Shown in pieces: positions 8,076 to 15,427 of a stretch of 17,457 nt of DNA. The notes beneath the pieces were generated by a model, which saw only the letters and a list, made by a program, of their open reading frames with translations, was not told where the DNA came from and searched no databases. The stretch comes from Candidatus Flexicrinis proximus (GTDB lineage Bacteria; Chloroflexota; Anaerolineae; Aggregatilineales; Phototrophicaceae): NCBI GenBank assembly GCA_016712885.1, contig JADJQF010000025.1:1-17457 (forward strand). The letters run 5' to 3'. Numbering within the stretch: position 1 is the first letter of the stretch; each line of letters opens with the position of its first letter. The translations under genes were made by a program, and so were the position numbers.

Positions 8076-8555
8076 TTAGAACCCTTCCTCTAGCTGGAGT
8101 TCCAGCGGGATAGTAAGCGTTGTCAGGACCGCGAATACATCACCAGAACCGTTTGAACTGGTGACAATCCGCGCGCCCGTGACCTGTACGCCTTCCGGTG
8201 CAAAGTATCCGCATCCGGCGGTGTAGTCTGTCGATTGAAAGCGGGGCCGCGCACGGAGTTCGGACGGGATAAGGATTAGCTGTAGCTGCATATCCTGTTC
8301 GGCTTCCCCGTCCACCCCTTGCGTGACTGCCCACCCGTGATAGATCGCTTCGGCTTCGATGTTGTAGGTTACCAGCGGCTTCCCCAACGTGTCGTCTACG
8401 GCCATTGAGACAAACCGCAGTGTCCAGTAGGGCAGTACCCCGGCAAACATCGAATAACCCTTATTCGTAGACGATGGCTTGATGTCATCGGCACACGAGA
8501 TGAACTTGGTGCGAACGTCTGCTACTGCGGCGGTGATGATGCTAGACGTACTCAT
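8076..8555 (-). CDS. Putative tail terminator / head-tail joining protein
   Basis: A 159-aa protein starting at ATG 8555 in an ATGA overlap with the previous gene's TGA, with GGGAG eight bases upstream. It ends two bases before the tail tube start. The N-terminus is helical (SIITAAVADVRTKF), followed by beta strands with few charged patches (YWTLRFVSMAVDD, VFAVLTTLTIPLEL). I recognise no family motif. The slot between a gp10-like neck protein and the tail tube is where siphoviruses encode the tail terminator, which caps the tube and joins it to the head. The assignment is therefore by synteny only. The gene itself is secure from its tight junctions and intact frame. Confidence 0.6.
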   Translation of the reverse strand: MSTSSIITAAVADVRTKFISCADDIKPSSTNKGYSMFAGVLPYWTLRFVSMAVDDTLGKPLVTYNIEAEAIYHGWAVTQGVDGEAEQDMQLQLILIPSELRARPRFQSTDYTAGCGYFAPEGVQVTGARIVTSSNGSGDVFAVLTTLTIPLELQLEEGF

Positions 8556-9061
8556 GCGGTTATCTCCCGAATGAACCCGTCCAACTCGTTTAGCAGAAGC
8601 TTCTCAGCCGCCGCCGCGATTTCAAGGAACGTATCTTGCGACTGTTGCCATCCGGTATCGGCATGCCCCGGCACCTGGTCGTAGCGTTCGCTGCCGTATA
8701 CGTAGGACGCGGCCTTCGCCGGGTTGCCTACCGACACACTGAACCCTGCGACCGTCACCGATAGCGCGACCTTCCACGCTCTGCCAAGTTCGCCCGTGCG
8801 ACTATAGCCATCGGGGTAGTTCGCAAAGAACCAGCGGCGCGCCTTCGCATTGGCTATCGGGTCATTCGACCAACGGAACTTACGCGAGAGTGACCGCTTA
8901 GGCGGATATGCTCCGAGTACCTTTAGCGCGCGGCGTTCCACCTGCTTACGGAACGCTTCCCGCCGGGCATTGAACGCACGCCAACCCACGCCCTTTTGCG
9001 CGAATTCGATCATGCGCCGAAAGTTGGCAGAACCCGTTACCGAAAGCGATACGTCGGTCAT
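8552..9061 (-). CDS. HK97 gp10-like neck / tail completion protein
   Basis: A 169-aa protein starting at ATG 9061, which overlaps the connector's TGA as ATGA. Translation is therefore coupled, and no strong ribosome binding site is present. The N-terminal half is basic and helical (RREAFRKQVERRALKVL). The middle holds YPPKRSLSRKFRW and then YSRTGELGRAWKV. The second half holds VGNPAKAASYVYG and then GHADTGWQ. That order (tyrosine-proline-proline, RTG.LGR.W, NP..A.YV.G, H...GW) is the pattern I know from HK97 gp10-like neck proteins, which complete the head-tail interface. Length and position between connector and terminator agree. The C-terminal helix ends in LDGFIREITA. Confidence 0.72.
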   Translation of the reverse strand: MTDVSLSVTGSANFRRMIEFAQKGVGWRAFNARREAFRKQVERRALKVLGAYPPKRSLSRKFRWSNDPIANAKARRWFFANYPDGYSRTGELGRAWKVALSVTVAGFSVSVGNPAKAASYVYGSERYDQVPGHADTGWQQSQDTFLEIAAAAEKLLLNELDGFIREITA

Positions 9062-9911
9062 ACGATTACCGGCCTGACGTTAGTCCACCCGCCATGCTCT
9101 AGCAGTTGGGTGACTTCCTGCGGCATGCCTTCGGGAAACTGTACCGATGCCGTGCCGTCAAACGTGGTCTGTTCGAACTGGCCCCGACGCTTGAATACCA
9201 GCGATGCCCACCGCAGTAGGGCGCGGGTAATCGTCGGCTCCGGTATGAAACGGTAGATAACCGAGTTGTCCACATGGGTAGCGGCGGTACTGCCTCGCTC
9301 CCCGCGATTGACTACCCATGATGTGCCGGATCCGCTCTCGACCGTCATCCATTCGCTATCGATGCGTATGAGCATCCCCGGCGATAGGATGGTATTCGTA
9401 GCGGTCGTGATGGTCGTGCCGGTCGTGTCGGACATCGGCTCGGTGATGGTTGTAGCCGATACCCACGCCTCGGTATAGTGCGTCCTGTAGCACATATCCC
9501 CGACGATGGCGATTTGTTCTACGTAGGTGTCACCACTGTACGAAGTCCAGCTTGTGCCATCGTAGCGGTAGAGTGCCGTTTGGGGTGTTTCACCGCGCGG
9601 CAGGGCGTAGTAATCGGTATTCGCAACGAGTACCGTTCCCTCTCCGTCGGTGACCGATGTGAACGCCACGAATGGCGCGTCAAGCTCAAGGCGGTTCCGC
9701 CTAGCAGGATATGGCCGCCATAGCTGCAATCGTAGTAGCGGGTTACGCGACGCGGCGCAAACGTGGCCCGTTGCCAGCGACGGGTAACGTAGGTGTCTAT
9801 GGCGTCGGTCATGCGCCGTCCATAGTCGAGTATCACGGTATCGTCACCCGTGCCGCTTGCCACGAGTTCGGTCCTGAGTTGTGCCAACGTCGCGTAACTT
9901 ACGCCGCTCAT
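9058..9911 (-). pseudogene. Head-tail connector (gp6-like) gene with a one-base frame break near 9694-9703
   Basis: ATG at 9911, with GGAG eight bases upstream. The zero frame gives a typical connector N-terminus: TLAQLRTELVASGTGDD, then DYGRRMTDAIDTYVTRRW, then YYDCSYGGHILLGG. It then loses sense (SLTRHSWRSHRS). From 9696 the -1 frame gives NRLELDAPFVAFTSVTD and stays open to the TGA at 9058-9060. Restoring one G in GGCGGAAC yields one 284-aa chain, 72 plus 212 residues. Residues around 180-220 hold an inserted module (GMLIRIDSEWMTVESGSG, NRGERGSTAATH) of a kind seen in several phage structural proteins. The second piece begins with a TTG at 9729 but has no ribosome binding site, so it is not a separate gene. 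The product would sit under the portal as the first connector ring. Decay or a deletion error is more likely than programmed shifting, since no slippery heptamer is present. Confidence 0.75.
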
Positions 9912-9915
9912 GCGA

Positions 9916-10287
9916 TTACTCCACTGTCACGAGAGTGACGATTACGCAATCGGTCAGTGCGTCCGACTGTGCAACCGATACCGTGATCGTTCCGCCGACT
10001 AGCGCGATAAAGCCATACACGCCGGAGATAGCCGCGCCTGCATTGTCCGACGCTGCCACCTGTGGCACGAGGTCCACATCGGTGACGGCGTTGGTCTTTG
10101 CATACAGCGTCCGACTGCCGCCGTCCCACGTTTCGACAATAGTGATGTCGGTCGTCCCGGCGGGCGCGCTGGCGTGCCAGTTGACGATTAGCCGCGCGAG
10201 TACACCCCGCAGACCGCTAATCGTGCCGCTGCCGGTTGCGCTTCCCGCGCTGCCGACGGTCGTGATTTTGAGGATTTCAATTGCCAT
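9916..10287 (-). CDS. Small beta-rich virion protein, possible decoration protein
   Basis: A 123-aa protein with ATG at 10287, eleven bases inside the end of the upstream gene, and GAAGGTGAG just upstream of it. It is almost free of helix-forming runs and rich in Ala, Gly, Thr, Val and Ile (ITTVGSAGSATGSGTISG, GTITVSVAQSDALTDCVIV), as expected for a beta-sandwich. Neither signal peptide nor membrane segment is visible. It lies between the capsid and connector genes, so a capsid surface or head-completion role is likely. I do not recognise the family, and the role is inferred from composition and place. Confidence 0.6.
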   Translation of the reverse strand: MAIEILKITTVGSAGSATGSGTISGLRGVLARLIVNWHASAPAGTTDITIVETWDGGSRTLYAKTNAVTDVDLVPQVAASDNAGAAISGVYGFIALVGGTITVSVAQSDALTDCVIVTLVTVE

Positions 10288-10519
10288 CGCTCACCTTCGC
10301 TTTCGACCGTTTGACCGGCTTATCTTCAGTAAGCGCCGTTACTTCTTCCAACGTGACCTGCTTCGTAACCAGCGGCGCGGTATCAACCCAAACCGCTACT
10401 TCGATGCTCACGAGGTAGGCGGCCTGACCGCACAAGCGTTCGTCGCTGGCCTCGTATTCACCGGGCGGCAGTCCTATGATTTTCTGCCCGCTGTAGAAAC
10501 GGTTGAGTTTGATACGCAT
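10277..10519 (-). CDS. Small hypothetical head-region protein
   Basis: An 80-aa protein, ATG at 10519, with a strong AGGAGG that begins inside the stop of the upstream gene (TAG GAG GCG GT ATG). The first half contains GLPPGEYEASDERLCGQAAYLV, the sort of short proline-glycine then helix pattern common in small unassigned phage proteins encoded between capsid and connector genes. The C-terminal 20 residues are Lys-rich (EDKPVKRSKAKVSDGN) and probably disordered. It could be a small head or neck accessory. I cannot name a family. Confidence 0.6.
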   Translation of the reverse strand: MRIKLNRFYSGQKIIGLPPGEYEASDERLCGQAAYLVSIEVAVWVDTAPLVTKQVTLEEVTALTEDKPVKRSKAKVSDGN

Positions 10520-10527
10520 ACCGCCTC

Positions 10528-10932
10528 CTAGACCGTCACGTCGTTAAACAGGACGTACACGTCAACCCGTACACCGGCGTTAGTCGTGAGCGTGCCGCTG
10601 GTATACGATGCGCCCAACGCTGCACCTGCCGCGAATGCATACGTGCCGGGGGCGTATGTGTCATACGCTTCCGTGGCATCGGCTGCAAGCGACAGGTCAA
10701 TGCTGAACTGTGTCGAGTCCTTCTTGGCGTCGAAGCTGCTAACGCCCGCGCCTGCCGCTTCGTCGGCCTGAACCGACAAGGCGATAACGCTACCTGCCCA
10801 CGGCATAATCGGCCCGATAGCCGTGTCTGCCGGGGTAAGCGCCGCGTCGGTCTGACCGTCAACGAGAGGGTCAAGCCCGAAGCTATAGACCTGCACGCTT
10901 GCGCGTGGGATTGTGCGAACGAACCGTGCCAT
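10528..10932 (-). CDS. Probable capsid decoration / head-fibre-like protein
   Basis: A 134-aa protein directly downstream of the capsid gene, ATG at 10932, with an excellent AAGGAGG about six bases upstream. The N-terminal 40 residues hold basic and turn-rich segments (MARFVRTIPRASVQVYSF). From residue 40 it reads like a beta-sandwich: IGPIMPWAGSVIALSVQAD, then QFSIDLSLAAD, then an Ala/Gly/Tyr-rich stretch, then RVDVYVLFNDV. The phrase around MPWAGSVIALSV resembles jelly-roll virion proteins that decorate capsids or form head fibres. Position after the capsid gene and a separate strong ribosome binding site suit a product needed in many copies. The function is inferred. Confidence 0.6.
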   Translation of the reverse strand: MARFVRTIPRASVQVYSFGLDPLVDGQTDAALTPADTAIGPIMPWAGSVIALSVQADEAAGAGVSSFDAKKDSTQFSIDLSLAADATEAYDTYAPGTYAFAAGAALGASYTSGTLTTNAGVRVDVYVLFNDVTV

Positions 10933-10948
10933 GTTGAGCCTCCTTATG

Positions 10949-10968
10949 GGGGCGGTGTTACCCGCCCC
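10949..10968. promoter_or_regulatory. GC-only 7-bp hairpin between capsid and decoration genes
   Basis: GGGGCGG (10949-10955), loop TGTTAC, CCGCCCC (10962-10968). The stem is perfect. It fills the 45-base gap between the capsid stop and the next ribosome binding site. No T-run follows on either strand, so it is not a standard intrinsic terminator. It could stabilise the capsid mRNA 3' end, mark a processing site or attenuate transcription. Confidence 0.55.
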
Positions 10969-10977
10969 ACGTTTCCA

Positions 10978-13161
10978 CTAGGCCAGCGAGTTGTAGAGCA
11001 TCGCGGCAACTTTCGTCTGCTGCGAACTCTTCAGGTCAAGCCGCGCGGTCAGGGTCAACTGCCACGATTCGCCATCCGGCGCGCGATACAGATACGGTTC
11101 CACCTGACGACGGAAACCAACCTTCCAACCGGGGCGGTAGGCCATGATGCCACGCGAGAGCGTACCGGCGGCGTTGTAAGTGATCTTGCCATCCGACGCG
11201 GCCAGTTGGATAACCGGTGTCACCACGACGGGGATACCCGCGATGCGTCCGATTTGACCAGCGGTCACAACGTCCGACGGGTTATTGGCAACGAGTTCGT
11301 CCATTTGCAGGAGATAGGCTTCCATCTCCGGCGATGCGAAGAACACGATGTTATTGAGGTCGCCGCTGGCTTCGCGATTCAGCAGGAAGCGGGTCTTAAC
11401 GAAGTCCTCGTAAGACACGCGCAGACCGCCGCCATCACGACCATTCGCCAGACCGGCCAGACCGATACCGTCGAAGATGTACCAGCTTTCGTCGCCGTTC
11501 GGGGTGCCGCCGTCGTAGTTGATGTTGCCCGACGCGGCGTTATCGCCCATCAGGATTACATGGTCAAGCTCACGCGAGATGTTCTCACGCGCCGATGCCA
11601 TCACGTAATCGCTGAAGCGGATGATGCTGTCCTCTTCCAGCTCGGACGACCAACCGACACGCTGCGCCAGTTTCTTGGCGGTGAACGTGGCGTTATCGGT
11701 CGTGATCTTGCTGTCGGGGATGGTGGAGGTCGCGACGGCCTGGTGCGTATCGGCGGTGGCTTCTGCTACGAAGTAGACAGTACCGCGCGCGCCCTGCACC
11801 GGCTCGACAACGATCTTCGCCGCCATGTCGAATGACGGGATAAGCCCGAGGACCGGGTTAGACCGGCGGGCATCCGGGATGAGCTGGTTGCGCCAGATGG
11901 TCTGCACGAACTCAGTACCGTAATCGGTCTGTGTCGTGTGGTCCAGTTCGTTCGCCTTCAGGTAGGCGGCCTTCTGTGCAGTCGCGTAGTCCAGTTGGAC
12001 CTCGCGCTTGCCGGCCTCTTCCAGGATGTGCGCGGCGGCGGTCTGGATCATGGCCGACTTGCCGGTGAACCCGGTGAACCCGTCTGCCGAGTGACGCAGT
12101 TTGTGCGTGTCAATCATCGCTTCGAAGTCCAGCATGAATGACAGCTGCTTGCCGCTGTAGTTCGCCCACTTGGCCTTAGCCGCCAGGTTGTTGATGTTGG
12201 TCGGTGCGCCGCCAGTGGCGAGGGCCGCCGGTGCGCCGGTGACGTTCGAACCATGACGCTTGACGCTGCCGGACGGGGTGCGATTCGCGCTCACTGCCGA
12301 CTTGGCGGCGGCGTTAATCGCCTCGTCAACGGCGGCATTCATGGCGCTGATGTGCTTGGCGGCGCTGACCGCGATGGCGTTAATCGCCTTCTGAACTTCC
12401 GGCGCGCTCATCTGGTCAGGGGCCGCGGCCTCTGCGGTTTCCACGTCTGCGCCAGATTCAGCGCTGACCTTCTCGACAATTGCCATCAGCTGCTCGGCGC
12501 TGAGTTCACCGACACCGAGTTCGGAAGCAATCGCCATTACCAGTTTCGAGATGTCCATAGTGGACGCTCCTTTCGTAGATGCTGTTTTCGAGTGCGGAAT
12601 AACGTCCGCCGCTTCTACCTCTGCCGGGGCTTCCTCACCTGCGATCAGGTCTATGAAGCTGGGAGCGTCGGTCTGAATTGACTTAATCGTTTGTATCCGC
12701 GTACCGAAGGGTTCGGCGGGCGTGGGGGTGAGTGACCCTTCCACGATGTACCAGCGCCGGATATGCCCGTCGGTATCAACCTGCACACTCTGCGGGAGTG
12801 CGCCTGATGACCATGCCAGAACGCCGCGCTGTACCATCTTTTCGATGGCGGCGGCATATTGATTCGCCATGTCAAGCTGTGCTTCGACCCATAGGCCGAT
12901 GTGGTCCTGCTTGACCGCGATGATTTCACCGATCTTCGACGCGCCCAGTTCAGCGTCTAGCCCGTGGTGATACAGGGTAAGCGCGCCGCGTACCGGATAA
13001 CCGCCGAAGTCGGTCTTTTCTGTAAAGTAATCGCCTTGCAGATCGGGACGGCTGGCATCGGTGAAGTACACCAGATACCCACCGACGCGCCCCATGCCGG
13101 TAGACTTGACCGTATTCCCGTAGGCGATACGGGTATCTTGCGTGATGTCAGGCGTTGACAT
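10978..13161 (-). CDS. Prohead protease - delta/scaffold - major capsid protein fusion
   Basis: A 727-aa chain. The start at ATG 13161 is chosen because GGAGG lies six bases upstream and the ATG overlaps the portal end by 14 bases; the frame is open further upstream without support. Residues 20-160 match HK97-family (U35/S78) prohead proteases. They include VGGYLVYFTDASRPDLQGDYF, then the putative catalytic histidine pair H65/H66 in LYHHGLDAELGASKIGEI, the serine pair at 118/119 in AWSSG, and EGSLTPTPAEP at 141-151. Residues 165-300 are an Ala/Glu-rich helical stretch like a delta or scaffold domain. Residues from about 320 to the end are an HK97-fold capsid protein (GWSSELEEDS, ISRELDHVILMGD, YRPGWKVGFRRQVEPY). 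It assembles the prohead, and self-cleavage would free the capsid domain. An internal start at 12558 may supply extra capsid. Confidence 0.9.
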   Translation of the reverse strand: MSTPDITQDTRIAYGNTVKSTGMGRVGGYLVYFTDASRPDLQGDYFTEKTDFGGYPVRGALTLYHHGLDAELGASKIGEIIAVKQDHIGLWVEAQLDMANQYAAAIEKMVQRGVLAWSSGALPQSVQVDTDGHIRRWYIVEGSLTPTPAEPFGTRIQTIKSIQTDAPSFIDLIAGEEAPAEVEAADVIPHSKTASTKGASTMDISKLVMAIASELGVGELSAEQLMAIVEKVSAESGADVETAEAAAPDQMSAPEVQKAINAIAVSAAKHISAMNAAVDEAINAAAKSAVSANRTPSGSVKRHGSNVTGAPAALATGGAPTNINNLAAKAKWANYSGKQLSFMLDFEAMIDTHKLRHSADGFTGFTGKSAMIQTAAAHILEEAGKREVQLDYATAQKAAYLKANELDHTTQTDYGTEFVQTIWRNQLIPDARRSNPVLGLIPSFDMAAKIVVEPVQGARGTVYFVAEATADTHQAVATSTIPDSKITTDNATFTAKKLAQRVGWSSELEEDSIIRFSDYVMASARENISRELDHVILMGDNAASGNINYDGGTPNGDESWYIFDGIGLAGLANGRDGGGLRVSYEDFVKTRFLLNREASGDLNNIVFFASPEMEAYLLQMDELVANNPSDVVTAGQIGRIAGIPVVVTPVIQLAASDGKITYNAAGTLSRGIMAYRPGWKVGFRRQVEPYLYRAPDGESWQLTLTARLDLKSSQQTKVAAMLYNSLA
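12556..12573 (-). promoter_or_regulatory. Internal ribosome binding site and in-frame ATG inside the protease-capsid gene
   Basis: On the coding strand AAAGGAG (12573 to 12567) stands eight bases before an ATG (12558 to 12556) that is in frame with the fusion, at Met202. Translation from here would give a 526-aa delta-domain-plus-capsid protein lacking the protease. The site lies exactly at the protease/delta boundary and is as strong as the best gene-start sites in the window. Internal starts in capsid protease genes are known (lambda C/Nu3). Its use here is inference. Confidence 0.65.
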
Positions 13162-15427
13162 GAATAACCTCCAATTCGACCCCGTGCGACTTGGCAAACT
13201 GCCAGCGGGGTAGCTTGCCTTTTGACGCGGTACCCGTAGACGGCACAAGCTGGCATCCGCACCTAAACCCGCCGCACATTAACCCGTCGGCTTTCGGACG
13301 GACGTTGCGCCCCCAAAATGACATGCGCCGCTTTTGTCCGGTGAGTGCTAAACATGACGCGCAATTCTCGTTCGCGAGGTCTATCACCCATTCGTATAGG
13401 GCATCGCGTGACGCGCTTTCGATGCCGCCATAGTAGGCCGGCAGTATCGACTTGTTAAACCACATCTCAGGCTTACCGGCGGCCTCTTCCTCGGTGACGC
13501 GCCCATCCTTGTAGATGGCTTCCGAGATGGCGCGCACGTAGGTGTACTGGTCCTTGATGTGCGTCACGATAAGCGCGTCGTCCTCTTCGGTGGGCAGGTC
13601 GTCAACGCCGCCATCGCGCATGCCGTCTACGTAGGCCTTATACGAGTAGGTCTGGATCATCGAGCGCATGCGCCCCTGGAATTGTGCCGACGTAATTGAC
13701 CCTGCTACCGCCTCAAATAGCAGAGTTTCTACGGATAGTTCAAAATCGAGGCGCGTAGCCTGAATAGCTTTTGCGGCTATGACCGATAGGGCGAACGTCT
13801 TGACGTGCGGCGCGGTATCTTCAACGCCATACGCTTGCAGTCCTGTGCGGTACATCTCGACATAGGGCGCAACGTCGGACGGCAGTTCAGCCGGTACACG
13901 ACCGCGCAGGACCGCGCCGACACGGGCGAATACCGTCACATCGTCATGCTTCAGGGCGTGCCGGATGTGGGCGCATAGGTCAGCGTCAATGTGTTCGGTT
14001 TCGAATTCGACACACTTGCGCGCGCCGCGTTTCTTAGCCTTGACGCGCCATGCTTCCAGTTCCTCGAGCGCCGTTTCCTGCGCCTTCGTGCGTACCGGCG
14101 GATTCACCGTGAGCGGTTCGCTGGCCTGGATAACGTCAGGCGTATTCTCTGGAAGTGCGGCGGGTTCTGCCGGGGTAGGCGGCTGCACAGTCACCGGCGC
14201 GGCTTGGGCGCGCGGCTCACGGTGCAGCACCTCGCGGTATTCGGCCTCGTCAATGACGCCATCGTGGAAGGCATCGCGCGTGGCAATCCGCGACTGCTCG
14301 TTGATATGCTGGTACGCGGTCAGGTCAAACCGGAAGTCCACCGGGGCTTTGCGCCGCATGTAGATCGCCGGTGCGATGCGCGTCCGCATAACGCCCTGGA
14401 TGCGCCGCAGGATGCCCGTTACTGTTTCGTGGAAGTGCTTCTGATCCTCTGGCGAGGCTTGCAGCGTCGTGCTATCGCTATCGCCTGCAATCGCGCGCGG
14501 TACGCCTAGCGCTAAGAACGCCTTCGGTTCCACGCTGCGAATGAGTTCCGTCCACTTCTGAAGGTCGGGCGCGTCGAAGATCGCAACGTCCATCGGGTAC
14601 GGGAATACGCCGGTGCTGTACTTATTCCCGGCCTTCTTGTTTTCCTTCAACGCCTTGCGGATGTTATCGCGGTCAACGTTGCTGAATTCGGCGCGCCCAT
14701 CCTTCGGTGTAATCATCGATCCCGGCAGGCCGTCGTTGTTGAAGTAGGCCATGACCGCGCGCCCGGCTGCCTGCATAATGCCGACGGTGTTACTGCCGAT
14801 GGCTGCCATCACTGGCGAGTAGCCCGATACCTCGGTAAACAGGTTCGAACGGTAGCGGTCAAAGATAATGTCCCGACGGTTCAGCGTGAAGTATTCCGCC
14901 GCCGCCTGATACTGGAAGTAATCAATCTCTAGCCCGTTGTTAGATACCGGGTTAATCGAAAGCGAGTTGATGAATTCTAGCGCCGTCACCATTAGCCCGT
15001 TATCGTCGCGCACCAGCTCGATATACGATTCGCCGGTGATGCTGAGATGTTCAATCCACGATGCGAAGATAGGCAGCCCATCGTTGCGCCATGCGTAATC
15101 GTGTAGCAGGGACGTGACCGGCTCTTTGCCGTCGGGGTCCTCACTTGTGCCGATGACGTTACCGGCCCCGTCCACCACTTCCCACGGGGTAGCAGCGATG
15201 GTCTGTACCAGCTTGTCGATTGCGCGATAGATCGGCACGTTCATCAGCACGGCAGAGGCCGCACCATACTTCGACCATACGACGCCATCGGCGGGGCGGG
15301 TGATGTCTACCACGTCACCGGCAGAGGCATAGCCCCATCCGCCGGATTTAATCGCGTTCAGCGTTTCGCCAAACACCGATTGATATTCCTGCATTAGTCT
15401 TTTCGAGGTATCCGTTAGTTGTCCCAT
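13148..15427 (-). CDS. Portal protein fused to a MuF-like C-terminal domain
   Basis: A 759-aa chain. Start ATG 15427 is preferred to the upstream in-frame codon because GAGGTG lies just upstream and the overlap with the terminase end is only 13 bases. Residues 25-400 are an HK97-type portal: VPIYRAIDKLVQTIAATPW (64-82), GYSPVMAAIGS (202-212), the clip/stem part around RSVEPKAFLALGVPRAIAGD, and a final GVIDEAEYREVLHREP. A proline-rich linker follows at 409-446. Residues 447-600 are helical (LEELEAWRVKAKKR). The last 80 residues hold a Cys cluster (C689, C692, C718, C723, C725) in the order CASCLALTGQ then LMCGGFRCGC, which I know from MuF-like head morphogenesis domains and which may bind zinc. 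The portal makes the 12-mer DNA gate; MuF proteins join the prohead interior. No separate MuF gene is present. Confidence 0.88.
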   Translation of the reverse strand: MGQLTDTSKRLMQEYQSVFGETLNAIKSGGWGYASAGDVVDITRPADGVVWSKYGAASAVLMNVPIYRAIDKLVQTIAATPWEVVDGAGNVIGTSEDPDGKEPVTSLLHDYAWRNDGLPIFASWIEHLSITGESYIELVRDDNGLMVTALEFINSLSINPVSNNGLEIDYFQYQAAAEYFTLNRRDIIFDRYRSNLFTEVSGYSPVMAAIGSNTVGIMQAAGRAVMAYFNNDGLPGSMITPKDGRAEFSNVDRDNIRKALKENKKAGNKYSTGVFPYPMDVAIFDAPDLQKWTELIRSVEPKAFLALGVPRAIAGDSDSTTLQASPEDQKHFHETVTGILRRIQGVMRTRIAPAIYMRRKAPVDFRFDLTAYQHINEQSRIATRDAFHDGVIDEAEYREVLHREPRAQAAPVTVQPPTPAEPAALPENTPDVIQASEPLTVNPPVRTKAQETALEELEAWRVKAKKRGARKCVEFETEHIDADLCAHIRHALKHDDVTVFARVGAVLRGRVPAELPSDVAPYVEMYRTGLQAYGVEDTAPHVKTFALSVIAAKAIQATRLDFELSVETLLFEAVAGSITSAQFQGRMRSMIQTYSYKAYVDGMRDGGVDDLPTEEDDALIVTHIKDQYTYVRAISEAIYKDGRVTEEEAAGKPEMWFNKSILPAYYGGIESASRDALYEWVIDLANENCASCLALTGQKRRMSFWGRNVRPKADGLMCGGFRCGCQLVPSTGTASKGKLPRWQFAKSHGVELEVIHVNA

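Noticed and set aside
9058..9729. Second half of the connector as its own gene from a TTG
   Set aside because: There is no ribosome binding site, and it starts inside protein-like sequence of the upstream frame; a one-base break explains it.
11206..11835. A 209-codon open frame on the plus strand
   Set aside because: It is antisense to the capsid domain. It lacks a ribosome binding site and arises from the codon bias of the real gene.
13162..13248. Longer protease-capsid start upstream of 13161
   Set aside because: The extra 29 residues overlap the portal end and have no ribosome binding site; ATG 13161 has GGAGG six bases upstream.
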